This document shows, in pieces, positions 1 through 6,457 of a stretch of DNA of 18,259 nucleotides. How positions within the stretch are numbered: the first letter of the stretch is position 1; every line of letters starts with the position of its first letter. A model generated the notes under the pieces. That model was given only the letters and a program-made list of their open reading frames with translations, was not told the DNA's origin and made no database searches. This DNA is from Oscillospiraceae bacterium (GTDB lineage Bacteria > Bacillota > Clostridia > Oscillospirales > Ruminococcaceae): NCBI GenBank assembly GCA_017528675.1, contig JAFXOO010000280.1, positions 1 to 18,259 on the forward strand. The letters are read 5' to 3'. The position numbers and the translations under genes are program-made.

Positions 1-9
1 GCAGTCAGA

Positions 10-86
10 TTTTTCGTCAGATTGTATAGAAATGACGCCGCTGGGCTGACGCCCAGCAAGGAATTTCTGTGCAAGATGACGGAAAA
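10..86 (+). ncRNA. Long stem-loop, candidate structured RNA (unidentified family)
   Basis: Bases 10-19 pair with 77-86, 22-33 pair with 63-74, and 40-46 pair with 51-57 around the tetraloop TGAC. This gives one hairpin of about 30 base pairs. The helices are separated by GA/GA internal loops at 20-21/75-76 and 34-35/61-62, and a third GA/GA lies just outside at 8-9/87-88. Three pairs are T-G (14/82, 25/71, 27/69). They are good G-U wobbles in a + strand transcript but A-C mismatches in the opposite RNA, so the + strand is the likely functional one. The element may begin before the window. I cannot assign it to an RNA family. It could instead be a palindromic repeat or the 3' UTR of a gene to the left. 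Confidence 0.4.
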
Positions 87-102
87 GATGCAAGCAGATG
101 TG

Positions 103-224
103 CCGCCAAGCCGTCAGGCGGGCTTTGTGCGGTGTTGCCTTAAGCTTTTTGTCGGCTTGCGCCGACTCAGGAGGGGCTGCTCGCCCCTCCTAAACCACCC
201 TCGGCAGGGCGGTGACCGCCCTGC
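103..224. repeat. Palindrome array A (four short inverted repeats)
   Basis: Four palindromes with unrelated stems follow the long hairpin. They are CCGCC 103-107 with GGCGG 117-121; GTCGGC 151-156 with GCCGAC 161-166 (4-base loop); a 9-bp stem 169-177 with 183-191 (5-base loop); and a 9-bp stem 204-212 with 216-224 (3-base loop). No reading frame here looks protein-like: the 77-codon frame across the region simply reads through the palindromes. Function is unknown. Similar arrays occur elsewhere in this window. Confidence 0.6.
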
Positions 225-240
225 ACCCGCAGGTTTTATT
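220..240 (+). terminator. Candidate intrinsic terminator
   Basis: CCTGC (220-224), loop ACCC, GCAGG (229-233), then TTTTATT (234-240) is a compact GC stem followed directly by a T tract. It would end a + strand transcript entering from the left, just before the 3' end of convergent recA. Its 5' arm is also the 3' arm of the 204-224 hairpin, so the two structures exclude each other. The stem is only 5 bp, which limits confidence. Confidence 0.4.
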
Positions 241-275
241 CTGCTAAGTTGTTAGCATTGCTCCCCGCCCCCGCC

Positions 276-1478
276 TTATTCGGTGGGGTCGAATTCCTCG
301 AAGTCGTCATCCGCCGAAATATCCTCCGAAGGGGACGGCATCTCGATGGCAGCAGATTCCTCGCCGGATTCCATAGCTTCCTTTGCACCCGCAGCGGCAT
401 CCTCATCGTCATCATCGGATGCAGAGAGGTCGATCTTGTCGATCTGTTCGAGGATCTTGGCCTCGATCTCCTTGCGGAAGCTCTCGTCCTCGTTCATCTT
501 CTTCTTGACGGAATCACGGCCCTGGCCGATCTTCTCACCGTTGTAGCTGAACCAGGAGCCGCTCTTCTTGACGATCTCCAGATCAACTGCAAGGTCGATG
601 ATCTCGCCGTCACGGTTGATGCCCTGGCCGTAGATGTTCTCGAATTCGCACTCACGGAAGGGCGGTGCGACCTTGTTCTTGACGATCTTGACCTTCATCT
701 TGTTGCCGACCGGCACGCCGTTTTCCTTGAGCACTTCGCCCTTGCGGACATCCATGCGGATGGTGGCATAGAACTTCAGCGCACGGCCGCCGGGGGTTGT
801 CTCCGGGTTGCCGTACATCACGCCGATCTTCTCACGGATCTGGTTGATGAAGATGGCAACGCAGCCGGTCTTGGCCACAACAGAGGTCAGCTTCCGCATT
901 GCCTGGCTCATCAGACGGGCAAGCTGGCCGACATGATTGTCGCCCATTTCACCGTCAATTTCGGCCTTTGTGGTCATGGCGGCAACGGAGTCCACAACGA
1001 GCACATCAATGGCGCCGGAGCGCACGAGCTGCTCGGCAATTTCAAGCGCCTGCTCACCGGAATCCGGCTGGGATACGAGCAGATTGTCAATGTCTACACC
1101 AAGCTGCTTGGCATATTTCGGGTCGAGTGCATGCTCAACGTCGATGAATGCCGCTTCGCCGCCCATCTTCTGCGCCTCTGCAACGATATGGAGCGCAACA
1201 GTCGTCTTACCGGAGCTTTCCGGCCCGTACAGCTCGATGATGCGGCCTCTCGGCACGCCGCCGACGCCCAGCGCCAGGTCAAGCTGCAATGAGCCTGTCG
1301 GGATGACCTCCACGTCAATCTTCTGGCGCTGACCAAGACGCATGATGGCGCCCTGGCCATAGGTCTTTTCAATCATTTTCAGCGCCGATTCAAGCGCCTT
1401 CTTCTTCTCCTCCGGCGTTGCCGGTGCCTGGAACATCAGGTTTTTCTGCTTGTCAGTTTTTGCTTTTGCCTTTGCCAT
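276..1478 (-). CDS. recA: Recombinase RecA
   Basis: This is the DNA strand-exchange ATPase of homologous recombination and co-protease for LexA-type repressors. The 400-residue product matches the family along its length. It has Walker A GPESSGKT at 85-92, Walker B (VLVVD) at 159-163, loop 1 after EIDGEMGD (173-180), the loop 2 region GNPETTPGGRALKFY at 223-237 and the KIGQGRD motif near 316-322. The last 45 residues are an acidic tail rich in Asp and Glu, typical of RecA. The start at 1478 is chosen because GGAGG lies 8 bases upstream (1487-1491) and MAKAKAK is a normal N terminus; the frame stays open upstream to 1580 but that part is not RecA-like. It follows prmC after 102 bases filled with hairpins. 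I saw no Bacillus-type LexA box there. Confidence 0.98.
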   Translation of the reverse strand: MAKAKAKTDKQKNLMFQAPATPEEKKKALESALKMIEKTYGQGAIMRLGQRQKIDVEVIPTGSLQLDLALGVGGVPRGRIIELYGPESSGKTTVALHIVAEAQKMGGEAAFIDVEHALDPKYAKQLGVDIDNLLVSQPDSGEQALEIAEQLVRSGAIDVLVVDSVAAMTTKAEIDGEMGDNHVGQLARLMSQAMRKLTSVVAKTGCVAIFINQIREKIGVMYGNPETTPGGRALKFYATIRMDVRKGEVLKENGVPVGNKMKVKIVKNKVAPPFRECEFENIYGQGINRDGEIIDLAVDLEIVKKSGSWFSYNGEKIGQGRDSVKKKMNEDESFRKEIEAKILEQIDKIDLSASDDDDEDAAAGAKEAMESGEESAAIEMPSPSEDISADDDFEEFDPTE

Positions 1479-1580
1479 GCTGTAAACCTCCGATCTGTGT
1501 TTGCAGGACGCTGCCCTGCACCTGCCGGGGGGCTGCCCCGGATCCTGTCCGCTTTGCCGCACAAAGCGGGGGAAAATCAC
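1479..1580 (-). promoter_or_regulatory. Hairpin-rich recA leader
   Basis: The gap between prmC and recA holds three adjacent inverted repeats: 1503-1507 with 1515-1519; CCGGGG 1525-1530 with CCCCGG 1536-1541; and CCGCTTTG 1549-1556 with CAAAGCGG 1562-1569 (5-base loop). The recA ribosome site CCTCC/GGAGG at 1487-1491 is left free. No convincing -35/-10 pair or GAAC-N4-GTTC operator is visible. A weak ATGACA/TAAAAT pair overlaps the prmC 3' end, but its 15-base spacer is too short to trust. The hairpins could attenuate read-through, stabilise the message, or belong to the palindrome-array family. Confidence 0.45.
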
Positions 1581-2420
1581 TTATTTTATGCCCGTAACAA
1601 CCCTGTCATGATGGGCGTAGTCTTTGAGAATCTGAATTGCGGAAAAGCCGTTGTCCTGTAAAATACCGGAGACAGCTTCTCCCTGCTGCTCACCGATCTC
1701 GTAAGCGAGCAGACCGCCGGGCCGCAGTGCAGCTTTCCAGCAGCTTGTGATGCTGCGGTAAAAAGTCAGTCCGTCCTCCCCTGCCGCAAGTGCCGATGCA
1801 GGCTCAAAGCGGATTTCACGCTGGAGCTGCGTCATTTCCTGCGCCGTCAGATAGGGCGGATTGCTGACGATGACGTCAAAGCTGCCGAATTCCTGGGGAC
1901 TTTGCACAGTGAGCGCATTGCCCTGATGCAGGATGACCGGCAGCCTGTGGTAGGCTGCATTCCGCCTTGCATAGGCCAGCGCATCCTCGCTCAGATCAAG
2001 TGCATGCACCTGTGCATCCGGCAGATGCTTCTGCAAGGCGAGCGCAATACAGCCGCTTCCTGTGCAGAGATCGAGCACCCGCAGCTCCTGCTTTCCCTTG
2101 CACCAGTGCAGAACGTTCTCCACAAGCACCTCTGTGTCCGGCCTTGGGATGAGCACGCCTTTTCCGACAAACAGCCGCATCCCGAAAAATTCCCATTCTC
2201 CGAGGATGTATTGCAGCGGTTCACCGAATGCACGGCGCTGTGCCATGTTCCGCAGCGGGCTCTCGTCCTCTGCGGGGATGCCGGTCAGCAGCAGCTTTTC
2301 ATAGCGGCATCCCGTGACCTGCTCGATCATGCAACGCACATCGAAGGCAGCATCCGGGATGCTGGCTTGTATCAGATATTCTGTCAGCTCCGCATGGAGC
2401 GCCGCTGCGTCCATCACCAT
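1581..2420 (-). CDS. prmC: Peptide chain release factor N5-glutamine methyltransferase PrmC
   Basis: It uses S-adenosylmethionine to methylate the glutamine of the GGQ motif of release factors RF1 and RF2, improving translation termination. The 279-residue length is normal. The helical N-terminal recognition domain (about 1-85) contains GEPLQYILGE at 66-75. The Rossmann methyltransferase domain has IPRPDTE at 91-97, the SAM loop LDLCTGSG at 116-123 and the diagnostic catalytic NPPY at 187-190. The chosen ATG at 2420 overlaps the end of DUF1385 by 7 bases and has GAGG 7 bases upstream. An ATG at 2414 forms a TGATG junction but sits 13 bases from that site. Many Clostridia keep DUF1385, prmC and prfA together. 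Here recA follows instead of prfA. Confidence 0.96.
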   Translation of the reverse strand: MVMDAAALHAELTEYLIQASIPDAAFDVRCMIEQVTGCRYEKLLLTGIPAEDESPLRNMAQRRAFGEPLQYILGEWEFFGMRLFVGKGVLIPRPDTEVLVENVLHWCKGKQELRVLDLCTGSGCIALALQKHLPDAQVHALDLSEDALAYARRNAAYHRLPVILHQGNALTVQSPQEFGSFDVIVSNPPYLTAQEMTQLQREIRFEPASALAAGEDGLTFYRSITSCWKAALRPGGLLAYEIGEQQGEAVSGILQDNGFSAIQILKDYAHHDRVVTGIK

Positions 2421-3421
2421 CTGTCATCCTCTAAATTCTCCGGGATGCAGGGTGTGAGCGCTGCAATGGCGCATTCGATCTGGGAAGCATCCGGCTCCCG
2501 TGTGGTGATGCGCTGGAGCTGGAGTCCCGGCCAGGAGATGAATCTGGAGAGGAAGCTGGAGCTTCTGCCGGCAAACTGGATGGCTTCAAACGAGCAGCCC
2601 ACCGTGATCGGCAGGAGCGCAAAGCTGCACAGGAACCGCTGCCACGGGATCGTGAACGGCACCAGACACATCACCAAAATGCTGATGAACAGCGTCAGGA
2701 AAATGAAGCTCGTGCCGCATCTCGGATGCAGCCGCACCTGCTTCTGCACGTTCTCCACCGTCAGCGGGAGCCCTGCTTCAAAGCAGGCAATGGTCTTGTG
2801 CTCGGCGCCGTGGTATTCATAGGTGCGCCGGATGTCCTTGGAGAGGCCTGTCACGGCCATGTAGCCGATGAAGATGATGATCTTGACAATGCCCTCCAGA
2901 AAGGACTGGAGAATGCGGTTTTCCAGCCCCGCAAGCCCCATGATGCCGCCGACAATCCACTTCGGCAGGAACAAAAACAGCAGCAGCGCTGCCACGGTGC
3001 TCAGGACGGTGAAAACAGTCATGATGGTGTTGACGGTCTTTTCGGTGAAGTGTGCTTCCAGCCAGAGATCGAGCTTGGAGGGCTTTTCGTTCTCGTTCTC
3101 TGCCTCGCTTCCGTCCTCGGTCATCTGCTTTTCGGCGGATTTCATCAGGCATTTATAGCCGTCCACCATCGAAAAGATAAAGCTGTACACGCCCCGGACG
3201 AGCGGGGTTTTCTTGTACCACGGCCGCTCCTTGCCGATGCCGCCCTTGATATCCCACGTTTCCACGTCAATCGTGCCGTCCGGCAGACGGCACGCCATTG
3301 CACCCTTGGAAACGCCCTTCATCATCACGCCCTCAATGAGCGCCTGTCCGCCGATCTTGCTTCTGTGTGTCGGACAGGACTGCGGTTCGGATGCAGTGGT
3401 CTTGTTTTCTTTTTCTTCCAT
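2414..3421 (-). CDS. DUF1385 integral membrane protein (YqhQ-like)
   Basis: This 335-residue protein belongs to the DUF1385/COG3872 family, named YqhQ in Bacillus; its biochemical role is not established. Family signatures are GGQALIEGVMM at 24-34, YEYHGAEHKTI at 201-211 and HPRCGTSFIF at 232-241. The His, Glu and Cys residues in the last two have prompted the label 'predicted metal-dependent enzyme'. Probable membrane segments lie near 133-165, 178-193, 239-257 and 262-283. Residues 101-116 form a charged Glu/Asn-rich linker. GGAAGG lies just upstream of the ATG at 3421. The stop codon overlaps the start of prmC, so the two are translationally coupled. Members are often linked to prmC in Firmicutes, which supports the call but does not give a function. 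Confidence 0.93.
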   Translation of the reverse strand: MEEKENKTTASEPQSCPTHRSKIGGQALIEGVMMKGVSKGAMACRLPDGTIDVETWDIKGGIGKERPWYKKTPLVRGVYSFIFSMVDGYKCLMKSAEKQMTEDGSEAENENEKPSKLDLWLEAHFTEKTVNTIMTVFTVLSTVAALLLFLFLPKWIVGGIMGLAGLENRILQSFLEGIVKIIIFIGYMAVTGLSKDIRRTYEYHGAEHKTIACFEAGLPLTVENVQKQVRLHPRCGTSFIFLTLFISILVMCLVPFTIPWQRFLCSFALLPITVGCSFEAIQFAGRSSSFLSRFISWPGLQLQRITTREPDASQIECAIAALTPCIPENLEDDRW

Positions 3422-3614
3422 AGACTTCCCTTCCAGATAATTGATTGCAAACAGGCCAGCGGGGGCTCCCTGTGGCTCTGTGCGCTCAAAGCCGCCGAAT
3501 GGCGGCGGACTCTAAAGCGTACCAGCAACACCGCCTTGCAGCGCAAGCGGTGTTACGGACACCAGTATCAAGCCCTGTCAGTATAAGCATAATTCTGCCA
3601 GCGGGGGCTCCCCG
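3422..3614. repeat. Noncoding gap with palindromes and a 16-bp direct repeat (array C)
   Basis: Between the histidine kinase stop and DUF1385 lie three palindromes. They are GCCGCC 3491-3496 with GGCGGC 3501-3506; an 8-bp stem 3527-3534 with 3547-3554 that continues inward with one bulge to 3536-3538/3544-3546; and AGCGGGG 3600-3606 with CCCCGCT 3610-3616. The last contains the kinase stop codon. The 16-mer GCCAGCGGGGGCTCCC occurs at both 3455-3470 and 3597-3612. No T tract follows any stem on the minus strand, so none is a clear intrinsic terminator. I found no convincing promoter for DUF1385. Confidence 0.55.
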
Positions 3615-5063
3615 CTATTCCGGTTTCTTGCCCGGCGGGAGCGTGATGGTCACGGTCGTGCCGACGCCTTCTTCACTGGTAATATCGAGGCTGCCGCCGT
3701 GGGCAGCGATGATTTCATCCGCCACCGCCAGACCGATGCCGGAGCCCCGGCGGGTGTGGTTGGGCTTGTAGAATTTCTCCTTGATCTTGGGCAGATCGGA
3801 TGCCTTGATGCCGCAGCCGGTATCCGATACGCTCACCACGATCTTTCCCTGCCGCTCCGTTGCCTCGATGTGCACGAGGCCGCCGGGGTCGGAATACTTG
3901 ATCGCATTGTCGATCACGTTGATGAACACCTGCCGGATGCGGTTTTTGTCGCCGTAGACAAAGGGCAGCATTTCCGGCTCATCGTAGGTAATGTGAATCT
4001 GCTCACGGGCTGCCTTGTCAATATAGATCAGCACCGCATCTCCCAGCTCTGCAAGGACGTCCATGGTATCCTTCTGCAATGTGAAATGGCCGCTCTGCAT
4101 GCGGGAGAAATCCAGCAGCTCCTCGACCATCTGGGACAGACGCTCTGTCTCGCTGATGATGACGTTCATGCCCTTGTGGATGGTTTCGGGGTCGTTTTCG
4201 GTGTAGATCGTCTCTGCCCAGCCCTTGATTGCCGTCAGCGGCGTGCGCAGCTCGTGCGATACGGAGGAAATGAACTCGTTCTTCATCTCCTCGGTATTGG
4301 CAAGCTCGTCTGCCATGTGCGTGATGGCGGTGCAGAGATCACCAATCTCGTCATTGCCGTTGTAGCGGATGCGGAAGGAGAAATCGCCCTTGGCGAATTT
4401 GCCCGCCGCAGTACTGATCTGCGAAATCGGCCGGATGATACTGCCGACAAAGTAAATGCCCGTGATGATGAGCAGCAGCAGAATCGCCGCACAGACTATC
4501 GTTGCTGCAATGGTGATGGTCGTGACGGTCGAATCCACCTCCTCAAGAGAGGAAACCACCCGTACAGCACTGTATTCCGTCGAAAAGGACGAAATATCCA
4601 TGCATACCGCCATGATTTTTTCATGATTCTCGGCTCTGCCGACCCAGTAACCGTCACCGCCGGCAGTGAGACTCTCATAATCCGGGAGTGCCGTATCTGC
4701 GGACGGTGAAAAGCCCGATGAGGTCAGCACGACTCTGCCCTTGACATTGACCGCCATCAGCTCCATCTTGTCCTTGGCGGAAAAGCTCTCGAAGGTGTTG
4801 CGCAGCTCCGGCGAGAGGTTTGTCTCGGCATCCTGTGCATAGCGGGCGAGAATGTTGACCACGCTTGTCAGCTCTGCCGTCAGCTTCTGCTTGGCACCGG
4901 CATAGTAGAAGGTCTGGATGGCGTAGACAAATGCCAGCTCCATGACCACCATGATGAGTACCAGCACACCGAGGTTGTTGGCAATCCAGCGCCGCAGCAG
5001 CGTGCGCTTTTTGGCAGGTTTTTTTCTGTCTTGCTCAGGTCTTGTCATTCCACTTATAGCCAT
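3615..5063 (-). CDS. Membrane sensor histidine kinase (HAMP, HisKA, HATPase)
   Basis: This is the sensor partner of the response regulator just upstream. The 482-residue protein has a basic N terminus, TM1 at about 30-52, an extracytoplasmic sensor of about 125 residues, TM2 at about 183-208 and a HAMP linker at about 209-260. The HisKA box SVSHELRTPL follows with phospho-acceptor His270. The ATPase has the N box INVIDNAIKYS (381-391), DTGCG (414-418) and GSGIGLAV (440-447). It lacks a PAS domain, so it is not a standard WalK. The start is uncertain: ATG 5063 overlaps the regulator by 29 bases and ATG 5048 by 14, and neither has a strong ribosome site, which fits translational coupling. The signal is unknown. 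The neighbouring lipoprotein and two-TM protein make an envelope signal plausible. Confidence 0.93.
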   Translation of the reverse strand: MAISGMTRPEQDRKKPAKKRTLLRRWIANNLGVLVLIMVVMELAFVYAIQTFYYAGAKQKLTAELTSVVNILARYAQDAETNLSPELRNTFESFSAKDKMELMAVNVKGRVVLTSSGFSPSADTALPDYESLTAGGDGYWVGRAENHEKIMAVCMDISSFSTEYSAVRVVSSLEEVDSTVTTITIAATIVCAAILLLLIITGIYFVGSIIRPISQISTAAGKFAKGDFSFRIRYNGNDEIGDLCTAITHMADELANTEEMKNEFISSVSHELRTPLTAIKGWAETIYTENDPETIHKGMNVIISETERLSQMVEELLDFSRMQSGHFTLQKDTMDVLAELGDAVLIYIDKAAREQIHITYDEPEMLPFVYGDKNRIRQVFINVIDNAIKYSDPGGLVHIEATERQGKIVVSVSDTGCGIKASDLPKIKEKFYKPNHTRRGSGIGLAVADEIIAAHGGSLDITSEEGVGTTVTITLPPGKKPE

Positions 5064-5736
5064 AGCCCCAGATCGTTACGATATACTGCGGATTGGACGG
5101 CTCGTCCTCGATCTTCAGGCGGATGCGGCGGATGTTGACATCCACGATCTTGTAATCACCGTAGTAATTCTCGCCCCAGATATGGTTGAGGATGGAAGCT
5201 CTGTCGAGTGCCGTATTCTTGTTGTTCATGAAGTACTCCAGGATCTGGTATTCCACCTGTGTCAGGTCGATCGGCTTGCCGTTCTTGGCAACGGTGCGGC
5301 TCTTGAGATTGAGCGTGAACGGGCCGGATTCAATGACCGGGCTGGAATCGTCATGGCTGAAGCTCATGCAGACTCTGCGGTAGATGGCATCCACACGGGC
5401 TGTCAGCTCCGAGAGGGAGAAGGGCTTGGTGATATAGTCATCGGCACCGATCATCAGGCCGCTGACCTTGTCCATCTCCTGGGTGCGTGCGGTGAGCATG
5501 ATGATGCCGAGCGTGGAGCTCTTTTCCCGCAGCCGCTTGCAGACGGTGAAGCCGTCAATGCCCGGCATCATGATGTCGAGCAGCACAATGTCGAAATTGC
5601 CGTTCTCGTCCTCAAAGGTCTGGAGCGCTGCCTCACCGCTGTTGACATCCACTACATCATAGCCGGCCCGCTTCAGGTTGATGACCACGCAGTCACGGAT
5701 GACGTCCTCATCCTCGCATACTAAGATTCGTTTCAT
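5035..5736 (-). CDS. OmpR/PhoB-family response regulator
   Basis: This 233-residue DNA-binding regulator is paired with the downstream histidine kinase, whose start lies inside its last codons. The receiver domain (1-120) has the acidic pair Glu9/Asp10, the phospho-acceptor Asp54 in LLDIMMPG, Thr82 in MLTAR and Lys104 in TKPFS. The C-terminal winged helix (about 130-230) carries the usual VDVNIRRIRLKIE recognition region and the YIVTIWGYGYKW wing. AAGGAGG at 5744-5750, 7 bases before the ATG, is one of the strongest ribosome sites in the window. The 66-base gap to the upstream orphan gene has only a 4-bp stem (5790-5793/5799-5802) and no obvious promoter, so read-through from upstream is likely. 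The regulon cannot be read from sequence. Confidence 0.96.
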   Translation of the reverse strand: MKRILVCEDEDVIRDCVVINLKRAGYDVVDVNSGEAALQTFEDENGNFDIVLLDIMMPGIDGFTVCKRLREKSSTLGIIMLTARTQEMDKVSGLMIGADDYITKPFSLSELTARVDAIYRRVCMSFSHDDSSPVIESGPFTLNLKSRTVAKNGKPIDLTQVEYQILEYFMNNKNTALDRASILNHIWGENYYGDYKIVDVNIRRIRLKIEDEPSNPQYIVTIWGYGYKWNDKT

Positions 5737-5802
5737 GGATCTGCCTCCTTTATTTTTGAAAATGCAATTGAAGTGTATTCTGCCTGTTCTGCCATGACGG
5801 CA

Positions 5803-6444
5803 TCAGGTTGGATCTGCTTGCTCCTGTACAGTATTTTGCTTCTTATCTTCTTTCGCCCAAGCATGCCCCAGCAGCAGGCCTATCACTAAAAACGGGCTAA
5901 CGATCAAACCTACCAGGCAATCTACTGAGATCAAAGTAGAAACTGTATCGGTGGTGTCATGTACCTCCCGGAATACGCCGGAATCGTCCTCATATACAGT
6001 ATATTGCTTTGTCTTGCTAAGAGATTCCGGTGAAAGAGTTGTGCGTTCTAAAATACGCCCCTCTTTACCATTGACGGCAAACGAATAGGTCAGCAAGTAG
6101 CCTTCAACTGTCCGCTGTTCTGTCACGTGCCGATCCATGACGCCGTCTCCTCTGACCACATTATCATGGCGTTCCACTTGCTCCGTCCATGTAGTTTTCC
6201 GGGAATCAGTAAGCTCGGCTACCACTTGATAAAACTCCTTGCCGCTTTGATTTCTGCGGTCTTCTTCGGTGTTCATCAAAATTAACACATTTACTATCAC
6301 CAGCACAACTATGCCTAATACGGAGACCAAAGTGAAAGGATTGAGGTAATGTGAAACGGAGCTCAGTTTCTTATTGACAGGCAAATCACTGAGTAAGAAT
6401 CCAAGCACGTTATCGGCAAAATGGGATTGTTTGTGATCTGACAT
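5803..6444 (-). CDS. Hypothetical two-TM membrane protein, AT-rich
   Basis: I do not recognise this 213-residue protein firmly. It has a polar N terminus (1-34), TM1 at about 35-57, an extracytoplasmic middle of about 110 residues, TM2 at about 172-195 and a charged cytoplasmic tail. A segment near 117-160 (YLLTYSFAVNGKEGR, then TVYEDDSGVFREV) loosely recalls the DUF3592-type layout, but this is weak. GGAGG about 9 bases before the ATG supports the start. Base use differs from its surroundings: 139 of the 300 bases 5821-6120 are G or C (46%), against 39 of 60 at 6481-6540 just upstream. It lies 13 bases after the lipoprotein gene and 66 before the response regulator, so it is probably co-transcribed. 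Recent acquisition is possible. Confidence 0.8.
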   Translation of the reverse strand: MSDHKQSHFADNVLGFLLSDLPVNKKLSSVSHYLNPFTLVSVLGIVVLVIVNVLILMNTEEDRRNQSGKEFYQVVAELTDSRKTTWTEQVERHDNVVRGDGVMDRHVTEQRTVEGYLLTYSFAVNGKEGRILERTTLSPESLSKTKQYTVYEDDSGVFREVHDTTDTVSTLISVDCLVGLIVSPFLVIGLLLGHAWAKEDKKQNTVQEQADPT

Positions 6445-6457
6445 AAAGCTTCCCTCC

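Noticed and set aside
22..255. 77-codon + strand reading frame at the left end
   Set aside because: It runs straight through the long hairpin and the palindromes, has no good ribosome site, and its Arg/Pro/Cys-rich product looks random.
249..1292. 347-codon frame antisense to recA
   Set aside because: Shadow of recA in a GC-rich genome; the product is Leu/His/Asp-rich with no motif.
1479..1580. N-terminal extension of RecA to an ATG at 1580
   Set aside because: The extension is translated palindromes; the strong GGAGG and MAKAKAK start at 1478 fit the family.
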